Source: Ochotona curzoniae (lineage: Eukaryota; Chordata; Mammalia; Lagomorpha; Ochotonidae). From it: a stretch of DNA of 64,000 bases. The translations under genes were made by a program, and so were the position numbers. This document shows positions 34,199 to 44,440 of this stretch, one piece after another. Every line of letters begins with the position of its first letter. Position 1 is the stretch's first letter. Location of the stretch: NCBI RefSeq assembly GCF_017591425.1, contig NW_024464918.1:29292001-29356000 (forward strand), in the 5' to 3' direction. The notes under the pieces were generated by a model. The model did no database searches. It was not told the DNA's origin and saw only the letters and a list, made by a program, of their open reading frames with translations.

Positions 34199-34910
34199 GG
34201 GAAATGGGCAATGCTTTTCAAAGGAACAAATTTTAGTGGCTAACAGGCATATGAAAAAAAAGCTCAAGCTCCTGGAAATAAGGGAAATTCAAATAAAAAC
34301 AACACTAAGGTTCCACTTAACTCCAGTAGGAATGGCCCACAAACAGAAAACTACCAACAACACCTGCTGGTGAGGTTGTAAGGAAAAAGGAACCCTACCC
34401 TACTCCACTGCTGGTGGGATTGCAGGCTGATACAACTACTATGGAAGTCAGTATGGAAAATACTTAGGCAACTGAAAATCCACCATATGACCCAGCGATA
34501 CCACTCTTAGGAATTCATCCAAAAAACTTGTCACATGAGGAAACAGTGTGCACCTCTATGTTCATTGCAGCTCAATCAATAATTGCAAAAACATGAAAGC
34601 GCTCAAAATGCCCATTAACAGAGGACTGGATAAAGAAACTATAGTTCATCTACTCAATGGAATACTATTCAGCTATTTCAAAAAATGAAATACACTTGTT
34701 TGTGTTCAGATGGGCCAAACTAGAGACCATTATGCTAAGGGAAATGAGCCAATTCCAAATGATCAGATATCATGTTTGTTCTAATATAATATGATGTCAA
34801 ATCTAAGGATTTTACCTGTGATTTTAACCTTATTCTACCTCCAAATTATTTGTACCCTTCATAATAAGAGCTTGTAATGTAACCTATTAATCAATCATCC
34901 ATTAAAAAAA
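34199..34910 (+). mobile_element. L1 ORF2 end and 3' UTR, sense part of a twin-primed L1
   Basis: Continues L1 where the inverted piece ends: 'gggaaatgggcaatgctttt', 'ggctaacaggcatatgaaaa', 'tgctggtgggattgcaggct', 'gataccactcttaggaattc', 'ttcattgcagctcaatcaat', 'ggactggataaagaaactat', 'tggaatactattcagctatt', then a 3' UTR with an A-run at 34903-34909. Several frameshifts and stops break ORF2, so it is non-coding today. Confidence 0.88.
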
Positions 34911-34921
34911 TGCATAGAGGG

Positions 34922-35238
34922 ATGGAAGCTGGTGTTTGGCTCAGTAGTTACATTGCCACTTGGGATGCCCACATATCACATGGAGTAAATGGATTGAGTG
35001 CTGACTGCTTAGCTTCCAAACCCTGGTGGGCAGCAGCTGGAAAGAGACCTGAGTGGAGTTCCTTGCTTTGCTGCGGCACTGGCCTGGCCCAGCCCTGTTT
35101 GTTTTAGGCATATGGGGAGTGAACCTGCAGATGAAAGATCTCTCTCCATCGCTCTGTCTCTTTCTTGCTCTTCTTTCCTGCTCCCTACCCCTTATACCTT
35201 TCTGTCCTTCAAATAAAAATGAAAAAATAAATTTAAAA
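34922..35238 (+). mobile_element. CSINE, sense, diverged
   Basis: Head 'ctggtgtttggctcagtagt', 'ccacttgggatgcccacata', 'gtggagttccttgctttgct', 'atatggggagtgaacctgca' and tail TTCAAATAAAAATGAAAAAA. It starts about 10 bp beyond the L1 A-run, which suggests insertion at the L1 3' A-rich end. Confidence 0.75.
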
Positions 35239-35632
35239 AGAAGTATGGAGACATGAGAGAATGTGTCACATTCACAGACCTTGAGGAGTTGTCTATACTT
35301 AGGATTTACTTTTATAAGGAAAGGCAGAAGGGCTTGGAGAGATAAGATTAAATCTATTTCATCAATCAACTCATTTAATCCCCAGAACAATTCTGTTGGG
35401 TATTTATTGCCCATCCTCATCTTCTAAAAAGAAAAAAAAAATACATATTTTATAGCTAACAAGCAACACAGCCCTAGATTTCTGTTTGACCTCATGGTCT
35501 GTACTTTTATGTAAAAGAATAAATATGATTCTTGATAGCAGTACATGAGCAAATGGTCTGGAGAATTTAATGGATAAGGTCAATATAAAATAATAAGCCT
35601 CATAGTCTGTATTGACCGTAAGAGTGAGAGAT
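35239..35632. other. Unique stretch
   Basis: No gene or repeat seen. An A-run at 35432-35441 is the only low-complexity patch. Confidence 0.4.
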
Positions 35633-35952
35633 GGAGCTGGCATTGTGGCATAGCTGTAAAGCCACCACCTGCAATGGCAGTATTTCATTTAGACACTGGT
35701 TCAAGTCCCAGCAACTCCACTTCTAATCCAACTCCTTAACAGTGGCCTGGGAGAAGCAGCAGAAGAGGGCCCAAGTGTTTGGGTACTTACCACCCACATG
35801 GGAGACCCAGAAGACACTTCTGGATTCAATCTGACCAATTCCCTAGCTGGTGTCATCTGTGTAGTGAACCAGCAGATGAAAGATCTCTCTTTGCTTCTGC
35901 TTCTGCCTTTCTCTCTCTCTCTCTAAATCTGAATTCAAATAAATAAATCTTA
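35633..35952 (+). mobile_element. CSINE, sense
   Basis: Head 'tggagctggcattgtggcat', 'gctgtaaagccaccacctgc', 'gacactggttcaagtcccag', 'tcccttgctggt'-type body, CTTCTGCCTTTCTCTCTCTC and tail TTCAAATAAATAAATCTT. The GCCACCACCTGC head differs from the GTCCTCGCCTTGC head of copies such as 60663-60986, so at least two subfamilies are present. Confidence 0.88.
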
Positions 35953-37113
35953 AAAAAAAAAAAATGGAAGAAGAGCCAAGACTGGGTGGTGGTAGGTAAT
36001 GATAGGAAGCTGTAGTTTGGAACAACCCAAGAAGGCTACATGGCAGGAGAAAAACTGAAGTTGGAAAGTGAGAACAGCTTGAGAAAGCTTCAAACTAGAC
36101 GGCCACGTCTGTCCATCTGGCAGTGCTATCCACACTGCCTGATCCTTGTGCCGGGTCCCCTCCTCCTTTCCCCTGTGTTCCTTCATTTTGTGTCCAAATC
36201 CACTCTTTAAGGAGAGAGGGAGGAAGAGGAATGTTCTCTTGTCTCTTCCTATTGATAATGTAGTTTACAACATTTCCAGCTATCATGAGAAACTGGAATT
36301 GCGCTTCTATCAGGCGAGAACTTGATGAACTGGACAGTCCAAGTTTCTGGTATGACGGAGGCAGAGGATGCCGAGAGACACCACCCCAAACTTGGTTTAT
36401 ATGATTCTTCTTCCAGGAGTTGAAAGAGATGTGTCTTCTGCTTTCCTGCCATAGCCAAGTTCTAATTTTCCTCTATGCAGATGGATTTCTCAGGTATATT
36501 AGGGTAAAATTACAGACAGAATGGAAATGAGGAATGAAATACTGATTCTGATACTTATCATGTGCAGTTGTCTGAAAATAAAAGTGTCTGGGTCATGGAA
36601 AAAATGTTGAGACTCCAGAATAACACATATTTACTTAGAAATGTGATTTTTATCCAAACTCTAATTATGTCCTGGCTGAGACAGAGCTACACATTTGGGA
36701 GTACTTTCAAATGTCATCTCTTCCCCTTTAAAAGGACAGTGACTGCGTATCGAGGCTGGGCACAGGTGTCCTGCTCTTAACACAGCACTGCCCGTTCACC
36801 TCTGGTCACCTTTTCCCTTCAGCTCTCGTCTGCAGATAAACCACTTTCTAACAAAGTGATTTAAAATTTTTTTGTTTACTTTGGTTCTATCTTTTGTTAT
36901 GTTGCTTTGCCCCATGAAATCTTCCTGTAACCCTGTTACAGTATGTCAAGACGTTTTTCCTTGACCTTTGTCTGCGTATTCAGATGTATTAGCTATAACT
37001 AGTTTTGTATGGTTAGAAGTTTGAGCTTTCAGTTGTGCTGTTTATCTCCTCAGTAGATTTGAATGATTTTTCGCTCAAGACTCTTCATTAAAGCATCCGG
37101 TCCGTTTATTTGT
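35953..37113. other. Unique stretch
   Basis: No gene recognised. The section at 36.9-37.1 kb is AT-rich and single-copy by eye. Confidence 0.4.
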
Positions 37114-37129
37114 AAAACTTAACAAAGTC

Positions 37130-37260
37130 AGAGTTATCTTTAGAAATCCCCGCTTGAGCGTGACGTAAAAAGCCTGAGCCAGAGTTTGACTGATTTTGTA
37201 TAAATAAAGCGGACAGCTTTTGTGCGTGGTCCACGATGGTCAAGAAAAAAAAAAAAAAAA
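37130..37260 (+). pseudogene. Short retrocopy of an mRNA 3' end
   Basis: A 131-bp insert ends in a run of at least 16 A and carries AATAAA at 37203-37208, some 36 bp before the A-run. The 16-bp AAAACTTAACAAAGTC flanks it exactly (37114-37129 and 37261-37276). Poly(A) tail, poly(A) signal and long target duplication together indicate L1-driven reverse transcription of a polyadenylated transcript, copied only over its last ~115 bases. It contains no coding frame. I do not recognise the source gene. Sharp duplications and an intact A-run suggest a fairly recent event. Confidence 0.85.
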
Positions 37261-37276
37261 AAAACTTAACAAAGTC

Positions 37277-38460
37277 CTTTTGAGAAATCTACTTACGAAC
37301 AAAAGTGGGGGGGGAACCCTCTACATTCATTTGTTTGTCACAATCTAATCACATGATCACTCCTGCTGCCAAAATTCACTTCTCAGTGCTTTGAACAATG
37401 GGAATTTTCCCATTGTGACTACATGCGTGTAAATTTTGTAAAGAGAGACCATGATCAGAATGGCAGGTGCCAAAGACAGTCTGGGCTCAGCTTTGTGGTG
37501 GCATATGGGGCGGTTCTGGTACACTCGTGTGTAAAACAAGTGCAAAAAGAGAGAGAGCACAAAAGAGTTGGAAAGTGTGCACTGAAATTAGAAATAGGGA
37601 AAAACGCACCCAACCAAATACACCATAACTTTCGCCCACCAGGCTGTCGGCAGGGGTGCCTCACTGTGTAGGTAAATGGAGCTCAGCACTGTGAAGCATT
37701 AGGTTTTTAGAAGTGAAGTTAAACTGATAAATTAGACCTCATTTATTGAACAGCAGTTAGAGCCGATTGCCTAGGGAGTCGTTTGACACCTTTGAAGACC
37801 CTGCTAACTTAATTGGTGATAGTTTGGGGGCTGAAGGAAACATTTAAGCCGGGAGCAGCAGGACACCCTGCCGCATGAAAATGGAGAAGACAAGCATTCT
37901 CTCTGACAAGGGGAGTCATATATAGATTTTTGTGTCCATTGTTTTCGCTTATTTGTGTGTGTGCTTTACTCAGTCAATCAAATATAATTGACACCACTGG
38001 GTTCTGTTGTTTTGTAGATGACAGGAGCTAATGCAAGGGAAAAAAGCTGGAAGTAAACTTCCCCTGAAAGGCTGGGAAAAGGTTTTTCCACAGGGCCCGT
38101 GACATTTTTTTGCTCAATTGTATTAATTGATGTACTGACAAGGCACTCGGAAAGATGATGGATACTGATCACTACAGCCTTTTTAAGGCCGGGTTGCATC
38201 TTGCGATTAGCATAAGCACTTGTTTGTACAAGGAGCACACAGCAGCCAGATAGAACAAAAGAAAAAATAACGAAGGCACTTAGCTGACAGGAAGAGAGCA
38301 GGGGGTCTGCTGTGGACAGGGGCCTAGGCAGTGTGGGAGGCGGGTGCTGGGACCAAAGCATGCACCCCGATTTGAATTTCATTTACAGTCTCCTTTATCA
38401 TGGCCTTTGAGGAGGTTCTGCCCCAGTGCTCTACAGCAGCAAATGATTCTAAGAATTTTT
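37277..38460. other. Unique stretch, possible conserved noncoding DNA
   Basis: About 1.2 kb without repeats that I recognise. The minus strand has a 134-codon frame at 37978-38382 (starts MKFKSGCMLW) with a hydrophobic stretch. It has no family resemblance and chance frames of this size are expected. The 37740-37960 part has an even, non-repetitive composition of the kind seen in conserved noncoding elements, but this cannot be shown from one sequence. Confidence 0.35.
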
Positions 38461-38779
38461 TAAAGATTTATTTATTTTTATTACAAAGTCAGATATACAG
38501 AGAGGAGGAGGAGAGAGATCTTCCATCCGATGATTTCACTCCCCAAGTGAGCGCAATGACCGGTGCTGTGCCGATCCGAAGCTAGGAGCCAGGAGCTTCC
38601 TTCAGGTCTCCCACATGGGTGCAGGGTCCTAAGGCTTTGGGCTGTCCTCGACTGCTTTCCCAGGCCACAAGCAGGGAACTGGATGGAAAGTGGAGCTGCC
38701 GGGATTAGAACCTGCGCCCATATGGGATCCTGGATGTTAAAGGCGAGGACTTTAGCCACTAAGCCATGCTGCCGGGCCA
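38461..38779 (-). mobile_element. CSINE, antisense, young with target duplication
   Basis: Near-consensus: TTAAAGATTTATTTATTTTT, ACAAAGTCAGATATACAGAG, 'catccgatgatttcactccc', 'gtgctgtgccgatccgaagc', 'gaacctgcgcccatatggga', 'agccatgctgccgggcc'. GATTCTAAGAATTTTT (38445-38460) and GATTCTAAAAATTTTT (38780-38795) differ at one base, a clear duplication. Confidence 0.95.
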
Positions 38780-38795
38780 GATTCTAAAAATTTTT

Positions 38796-39336
38796 AGAAA
38801 GCCCCAAGTGCTTCAAAGCTAAGAAAGAAAGCAGAGGAAAACCTATTGGCACTGGAGCTCCTGGGACGAGAAATGCCAGCTCACTCAGATAAGGGAGCGA
38901 TAGGTTGTAGGATGCTCACTTTTAAGACTCAGTGACGGTGGCAATGATGCATTAGGGTCGCCACATGGCTTAGCAAGGCAATGCCAAGGCTCAAAGGACC
39001 CACCGCTTACGGTAGATACGCTCAGGAAAGACTTGGATACCCCAGAGGTCAGGGTGTGGGATCGGCAGTCTGTCATCCACTGATGTTTGCCTGGGGAGTC
39101 ACGGGAATGTGATCCATGGTTACTGTGAGTTAGCTGCAGCCTTGTGAAGTCAGTGTCCTTGGCTCATTCATGGTGTGACATTTCTTCACATTATCCAGAT
39201 CCCTAAATTCACAGTTGAAATATGTTGTCAATTAACCAAAAATCCTTTCACTGAAACAATTTTATTTCTCTCTCTCTCTCATAAACACGCACAAACATAT
39301 AATGGCATTCTATCCTTTACTCCTTACATTTATTCC
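38796..39336. other. Unique stretch
   Basis: No gene or recognised repeat. A CTCTCTCTCTC run sits at 39270-39280. Confidence 0.4.
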
Positions 39337-39491
39337 AGAAGCAGAGAGAGAGCCTGCATGTCTGTTGATTCAGTCCCTTGAGTGTCCACAGTGCTTGGGG
39401 TTTGGGGAGTAAAACAAGAAACTAGGAACTAAACCTACGTCTGGCACCTGGTGGCTGGAGCCCTACCCTTCAGCCAGTGCTGCTGTTGCCC
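39337..39491 (-). mobile_element. CSINE fragment, antisense, old
   Basis: 'agaagcagagagagagcctg', 'ttgattcagtcccttgagtg' and 'aaactaggaactaaacctac' fit the reversed SINE with the middle deleted, ending 'cagccagtgctgctgttgcc'. Low similarity. Confidence 0.4.
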
Positions 39492-40039
39492 TGGATCTGC
39501 ATTTATAGAAGACTGGAGCCAGAGCCTGCAGGCACACCCAGGGACTGGGTGGGACAGGCGTCTTAACAACTGGATGAAGTGGTCACCTTGCCTGTAATTT
39601 CTGATGCTTGGCATTTAGATTTTGACTTGCATAATTCAATACTGCAAAATTTAGAGGAAGGGCTGGGAGAGATCTCGAAGGAAACTTTCCATTGTCCAAA
39701 CCCTCCAAGGAAAATTCAATAGCTTAAATGAACGTGGATGCCTAGACTTCTTTTTGGTTCCACAAGTATTTATGACACAATACAACATGAGAGAGAAACA
39801 ACATCCAGTTTGCCCATAAATTCAGATACACATTATTTTTCAGGAGTGATGATCATGGCAAGTGTACAGCAAAAATCTCTAGAAAATCTAGTTACAGCAG
39901 CTACCTTATGCTCTTTCTTAGAGAAAATCTGGGAATGCATTCATTCAGAATGCATTTATAAAACACCTGTTCTGTGCCAGGCACCGGAATGGCACCTGTT
40001 GTCCTTAAGATCTTGCATTTTAATTGAGAGAGAAATTAC
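39492..40039. other. Unique stretch
   Basis: At 39940-40030, 'catttataaaacacctgttctgtgccaggc' resembles an old mammalian repeat of unassigned family. Otherwise nothing recognised. Confidence 0.4.
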
Positions 40040-40356
40040 AGGGCAGGCATTGTGGCACTGGACGTTAACCTGCTGCCTGCAGCAACAACTTTTCTATGTG
40101 GGTGGCTGTTCATGCTTTGCCTGCCCCATTCCCAATCAAGCTCCCCGCTGAGAGTATGAGAAAGCAGCAGAAGATGGCCTAAGTGCTTGGGCCTCTGACA
40201 CCCTGATGGGCACTTAGATGAAGCTCCTGGCTTCAGCCTTGCCTGGCATTGGCTATTGTGGCCATCTGGGCTGTGAACAGTACATAGATCTCTCTGTCTT
40301 TCTTTCCCTCCCTCTCTGTAACTCTGACTTTCAAAATAAATCAATCTTTCAAAGAA
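40040..40356 (+). mobile_element. CSINE, sense
   Basis: Head 'agggcaggcattgtggcact', 'gttaacctgctgcctgcagc', 'gagaaagcagcagaagatgg', 'tggcattggctattgtggcc' and tail TTTCAAAATAAATCAATCTT. Moderately diverged. Confidence 0.85.
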
Positions 40357-41289
40357 AAGAGAGAGAGAAATCAAATGATAAACCCAAGTAAGTTTAAAAC
40401 TGAAAAGGTAGGAAGTGGCATGGGTGAGACATGAACATCACTCTGAACATTGATAATTGGGGAGATTTACCTCCAGAGTTTACAGTGGGCCTCCCAAAGG
40501 AAGTAATGACTTAGCTTTGGATCTGAAGAAAACAGTGAATTACACATGAAACATAAGGAGAACAGGGAAGGAAGGGAAAGCATTTCAGTCCCACACGTGG
40601 CAAGAGGGACTGGTGTGGTTGTAGAACTTCCCATGAGCCAGAAAAGCTGGAACCCACAGAGTGACCCAGGGAGGGTGAGAGGTGCTGATCTATGGGAACG
40701 ATAGACAAGGGCAAATGGCTTGGATGCACAGGAATCAGGCGGGCCCTTTGTCCTCTTCCACCAAACTCCCCTTCCTGCTAACATAAATGCATTATTTTTC
40801 TTTTTGCAATCTCAGTTGTAGGAGCTGATTACCAAAACAAGAGCAGAAGTCTGGAGGCTGCCTTTCTCATAGGTTCTGAAAACAGTTCTGAAAACAGCTG
40901 CTGCAGTAGGTGGCAAAACAAAGGATTAGGTGTGAAAGGAGTGGTATAGACCATCTGTGTCTTGGAGAACCCAAGGTCACAACTGTCGCAGCTTTTGCTG
41001 TTTGAGTCTGAAGCAAGATAGACCTTCTCTTTGGGATGGTGTTGGTCCTCTACAGAATGTCTGGGGAAGGATTCAGATTAGACAGCAGCTAGATTTATCA
41101 GTGATGGGTGATGAACACCTTGAATGGTGGTATTCTTAGTATCATTGGAAAAGGGCACTCTTTTTGAAAAACAGAGATAGAATGAAAGAATTGTCTAATT
41201 CATATGTAGGTACTGCTTGCTTTATATCAAATGGAGAAATGCATTCAGTACATTTCAAAGAATACAGTTCTTCCTATATCAAAGACTAC
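40357..41289. other. Unique stretch
   Basis: No gene recognised. A 105-codon minus-strand frame at 40467-40784 has no family resemblance. Confidence 0.4.
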
Positions 41290-41565
41290 AAGATGGAGAC
41301 AGATGTTTAACCTAGCAGTTAAGACACTGAACAAAGCACCCGTGTCCTGTATTATAGTGCCTGGGGTTAATATGCTGCCCTAGCTTCCAGGTAATTCAAA
41401 TCCCTGGGTTCAATCATAATGGCTCAATCTGTTGGGTCCCTGATACTACATGAGAGACCTGAATTCTGGCTTTGACCTAGCCCCTCACCATCATTGGCCT
41501 TTGGGCAGTGAATCAGTGAGTGGTTGAACTTTCTCTTGGTCTGAGTCATGTTTCCAAGTAAGCTT
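41290..41565 (+). mobile_element. CSINE, sense, strongly diverged
   Basis: 'ttaacctagcagttaagaca', 'agcacccgtgtcctgtatta', 'ctatgctgccc'-like body, 'ggctttgacctagcccctca' and 'ttgggcagtgaatcagtgag'. The tail is decayed to 'atgtttccaag'. Confidence 0.6.
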
Positions 41566-42384
41566 CCTGTGTTTCAGAAATGAGCAAAAGATACAGAGGG
41601 GGAAGCATAGAAGCTTGATGTGTACGTGGTACACCAGAGTCCATCCGTAGACCCCAGAATCTCTCTTCTAAGAGTTCATTCACACTCCAGTGTGTCTAAT
41701 CCATGAAGCACACACAGGTTGACAGTGGTGTGAAAGCTGAAGGCCCAGAGGTGCAGGTGTCTGCTTCACCTGCCACCTGTTGCTAAGCAAGTTCCCCGTT
41801 TGGTTCTAATTTATGCAAAATGAAGGAAGAATTTTTTTCTGTCCTATGAAAAAATGGCCTAAAACTATTAATTTTCTGTGCAGCACACCATATTCTTCAC
41901 AGAGCTACCAACTAGTTTAAAACACAACTATTGAGTAAGTTTAGTTTCTGTTGAAATCCATTTTCCTTTTTCCCAAAGCACCCAAACACTGTCTTCCTTA
42001 TTCCATTTTCTTAGGCAGTGAAAATGGACTCTGCCCAATGAGCTGTCAGATCATTGTCCTGGCAAAGAATGGAATTTCTTGGTTTTAGATATGAGAATAA
42101 GGGTCTTGGAAATAATTTATTTGAAAATGTGAAAGTAGCCCAGAAGATGAGATCATTCTTGGCAGCCTACAAAACAAATCAGAATTGGCTGTTGTGCATC
42201 CCAAGTGTAAAACCATGGTCAGCTTTCCAAAGGCACCACTGAAACTTACAAGAAAGGAGTCAGACCTAGAGAAATTTCATGGAAAAAAAGAAAGGGGAAA
42301 AAAATATATTTGATCCCTGTGACCCTAACTGAATTAATACATAGGAAATGAAGTAAGAGATAAACCTGAGACCAAGTAAGGAAG
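41566..42384. other. Unique stretch
   Basis: No gene or recognised repeat. Confidence 0.4.
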
Positions 42385-42651
42385 GGGCTGGCATTGGGAC
42401 ATAGCCACTTAAATTGTTTCCTGTTGTACAGACATCCCATATAAGTACCAAATGAAAACTGACTGTTCTATTTCTGATCAAGCTGCCTGCTGCTGCCCCT
42501 GAGAAAGCAGCAGAAGATGGCCTAAGCCTTTAGAACCCTGCACCCATGTGACAGGCTCAGATGAAGCTCCTAGCACCTGGCTTTAGCCTGGGCCAGCCCT
42601 GGCCACTGTAGCCACTTTGGGAGTGAACCAACAAATGGAAAAAAAAAATAC

Positions 42652-42685
<34 letters not shown>

Positions 42686-42724
42686 ATCACTCCAACTCTA
42701 TCTTTCAAATAAATAAATCTCTCT
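42385..42724 (+). mobile_element. CSINE, sense, with internal microsatellite
   Basis: Head 'aggggctggcattgggacat', 'cagacatcccatataagtac', 'gagaaagcagcagaagatgg', 'ccactttgggagtgaaccaa', then an AT/GT run at 42646-42688 in the pyrimidine-rich 3' part, and tail TTTCAAATAAATAAATCTCT. Tail-to-tail with the next SINE. Confidence 0.85.
42646..42688. repeat. (AT)n(GT)n compound microsatellite
   Basis: About seven AT units pass directly into about eleven GT/TG units inside the 3' part of a SINE, where CTCT/ATAT runs are prone to expand. Confidence 0.9.
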
Positions 42725-43026
42725 TTTTAAATTTTTGCTTGAAAAACAGTTACAAAGAGAAGAAAAAATAGAGAAGGGTGTCTTCCATCCACTGGTTCAC
42801 TCCCCAAATGACCATAATGGTTGGAGTTGAGCTGATTTGAAGCCAGTTGCTTTTCTACATCTCCCACAGGAGTGGGATCCCAGGGACTTGTGCCACCCTC
42901 CACTGCTTTCCCAGGCCATAAACAGGAACACTAGATCAGAAATGGAGCAGCCAGACTGGAACCAGTACCCAAAAGGAAGCTGGCACCACAAGCAGAGGTT
43001 TAGCCTATGCCTCAGCACCAGCACCT
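42725..43026 (-). mobile_element. CSINE, antisense, tail-to-tail partner
   Basis: Reversed tail TTTTTAAATTTTTGCTTGAA, 'ccatccactggttcactccc', 'ctgctttcccaggccataaa', 'agaaatggagcagccagact' and head 'ccta tgcctcagcaccagcacc'. The two tails touch, so this pair and 42385-42724 could fold as one long hairpin if transcribed. Confidence 0.85.
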
Positions 43027-43159
43027 AAATAAACCTTTCTAAAAAAATGAGTAAAAAACTGCCACCTGTATTGAAGGGTAGAGGTCATCTGTCAATTTCA
43101 AATATCTGTTTCACTCTTGTTTCACTTTACTGCAGATATAGTTAAATGACATGAAAGTT

Positions 43160-43900
43160 TTCTGAAAATGTCCATCGAGTGAATAGAGAGGGTGGGTGGG
43201 CAGGGCCCTGGGCCTCGAACTGGCATGCTGGTGGGGCATGCCAGCAGATGGGGATTGGAAACCCTTGTGCTCACAGGAGTGGGAGCTGTGGATTGCTCAG
43301 GAAAGGAAATATGGGGATGTGTGGTGGGGGGGGTGTGTTGCTGAGGGAATATGTTAAGGTGAGGAATTACTTTTGGGGGGATTTCACTGACCAGGCCACT
43401 GTACTTGCAGCTGAATACGGGGGCTGAAACTGGATGGTTTGGAGAAGAACAGGAAGACCTTTCTGGGTCAGACCAATACACCCACCCACATTGGGGACCT
43501 GAGCTGGGCTAGTTAGCATCGACCATAGCTCACTGGCACACACTAAAGCCAGAAAACTAAGGCTGGGAGGCCTGCCTGGCAGGGCTTGTCCACAGTGAAT
43601 GTTGGGGCAGCGAGTGGACTTAGGAAGGACAAAACCAACAGCGTCTCAGAACTACCAAACCATTCCACCATCCTTAGGTACTGATGTAGTTTGGCAGCTG
43701 GGAGCAGCGCCCTTCCCTCCCCCTCCCTCCCCTCCTCTCGATGCGGGAGAAAAGGGCAGAAAAAGAAAATTGGAAGCATTTGTCCCACTCACCTTTCCCC
43801 ATGTCTTGACCCTCCCCACCCTAATGCATGGTCCTCATGGGCATACATATTCATCAACTATGTTAACAACATCAAAAATATAATTAAAGTTTAAAAAAAT
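43160..43900 (+). mobile_element. Dispersed repeat R, copy 3
   Basis: GC-rich start ('gggtgggtgggcagggccct'), the middle shared with copy 2, then 'ctcagaactaccaaaccatt', a C/T-rich run at 43712-43735, 'gcatttgtcccactcacctt', 'cctccccaccctaatgcatg' and an A-rich end 'acatcaaaaatataattaaa' matching copy 1. Ending in A-rich sequence fits a retroposed element in sense orientation. Confidence 0.55.
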
Positions 43901-44175
43901 AGTGAAAAGGGGGATTTGGCAAAGCTATGGAGTCAGTCCCTTGGAGTATGTGCTAGCTTGGAGACTGGTAAGGTAAAATGGACCCACGAACGTGTCTCTT
44001 GTGGCCTCCATTGGAAGCAGCCCCACCCCCTTCCCCACAAGGGAATTGAGCCTCTGGCTTTGAGCTTCCTGTGCTGTGGGAGGTACAGAGGATCCTTTCC
44101 TCCACTGGCAGGGATGTCAGTGGCCCAGCACAGGGCATACATGTCACTGCTCCGTGAGACTTTGGCTGAATTGGC
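43901..44175. other. Unique stretch
   Basis: GC-richer sequence without recognised gene. A 156-codon frame here runs on into the SINE beyond, so I do not accept it. Confidence 0.4.
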
Positions 44176-44440
44176 CAATCCTCCCCTTGTAAAGCATCCT
44201 ATATGGGTGTCAGTTCATGTCCTGGCTGCTCCACTTCCCATCCAACTCCCTGCTTATGTCCCGGGAAAGCAGCAGAAGATATGCCAGGTCCTTGGGACTC
44301 TGCACCCACTCCCAAAAGGCTTCTGGCTCCTGGCTTTGGATTGGCTCAGCTCCAGCCATTGTGGCCACTGGGGAGAGAACCAGTGAATCTGTCTCTCCTT
44401 TATTCTATAAATCTGTCTTTCCAACGTAATAAAGCTTTAA
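44176..44440 (+). mobile_element. CSINE, sense, head-truncated
   Basis: Starts within the head ('cccttgtaaagcatcctata'), then 'cagttcatgtcctggctgct', 'cgggaaagcagcagaagata', 'ggattggctcagctccagcc', 'attgtggccactggggagag' and an A-rich tail after 'aacgtaataaagcttt'. Confidence 0.85.

Noticed and set aside
34941..35420. 159-codon minus-strand frame
   Set aside because: Mostly the reverse strand of a sense CSINE plus its tail (a RERERK-like run from the CTCT region). No protein family resemblance.
43916..44386. 156-codon plus-strand frame
   Set aside because: Its second half is a translated CSINE; the first half is unrecognised and on its own is within chance length.
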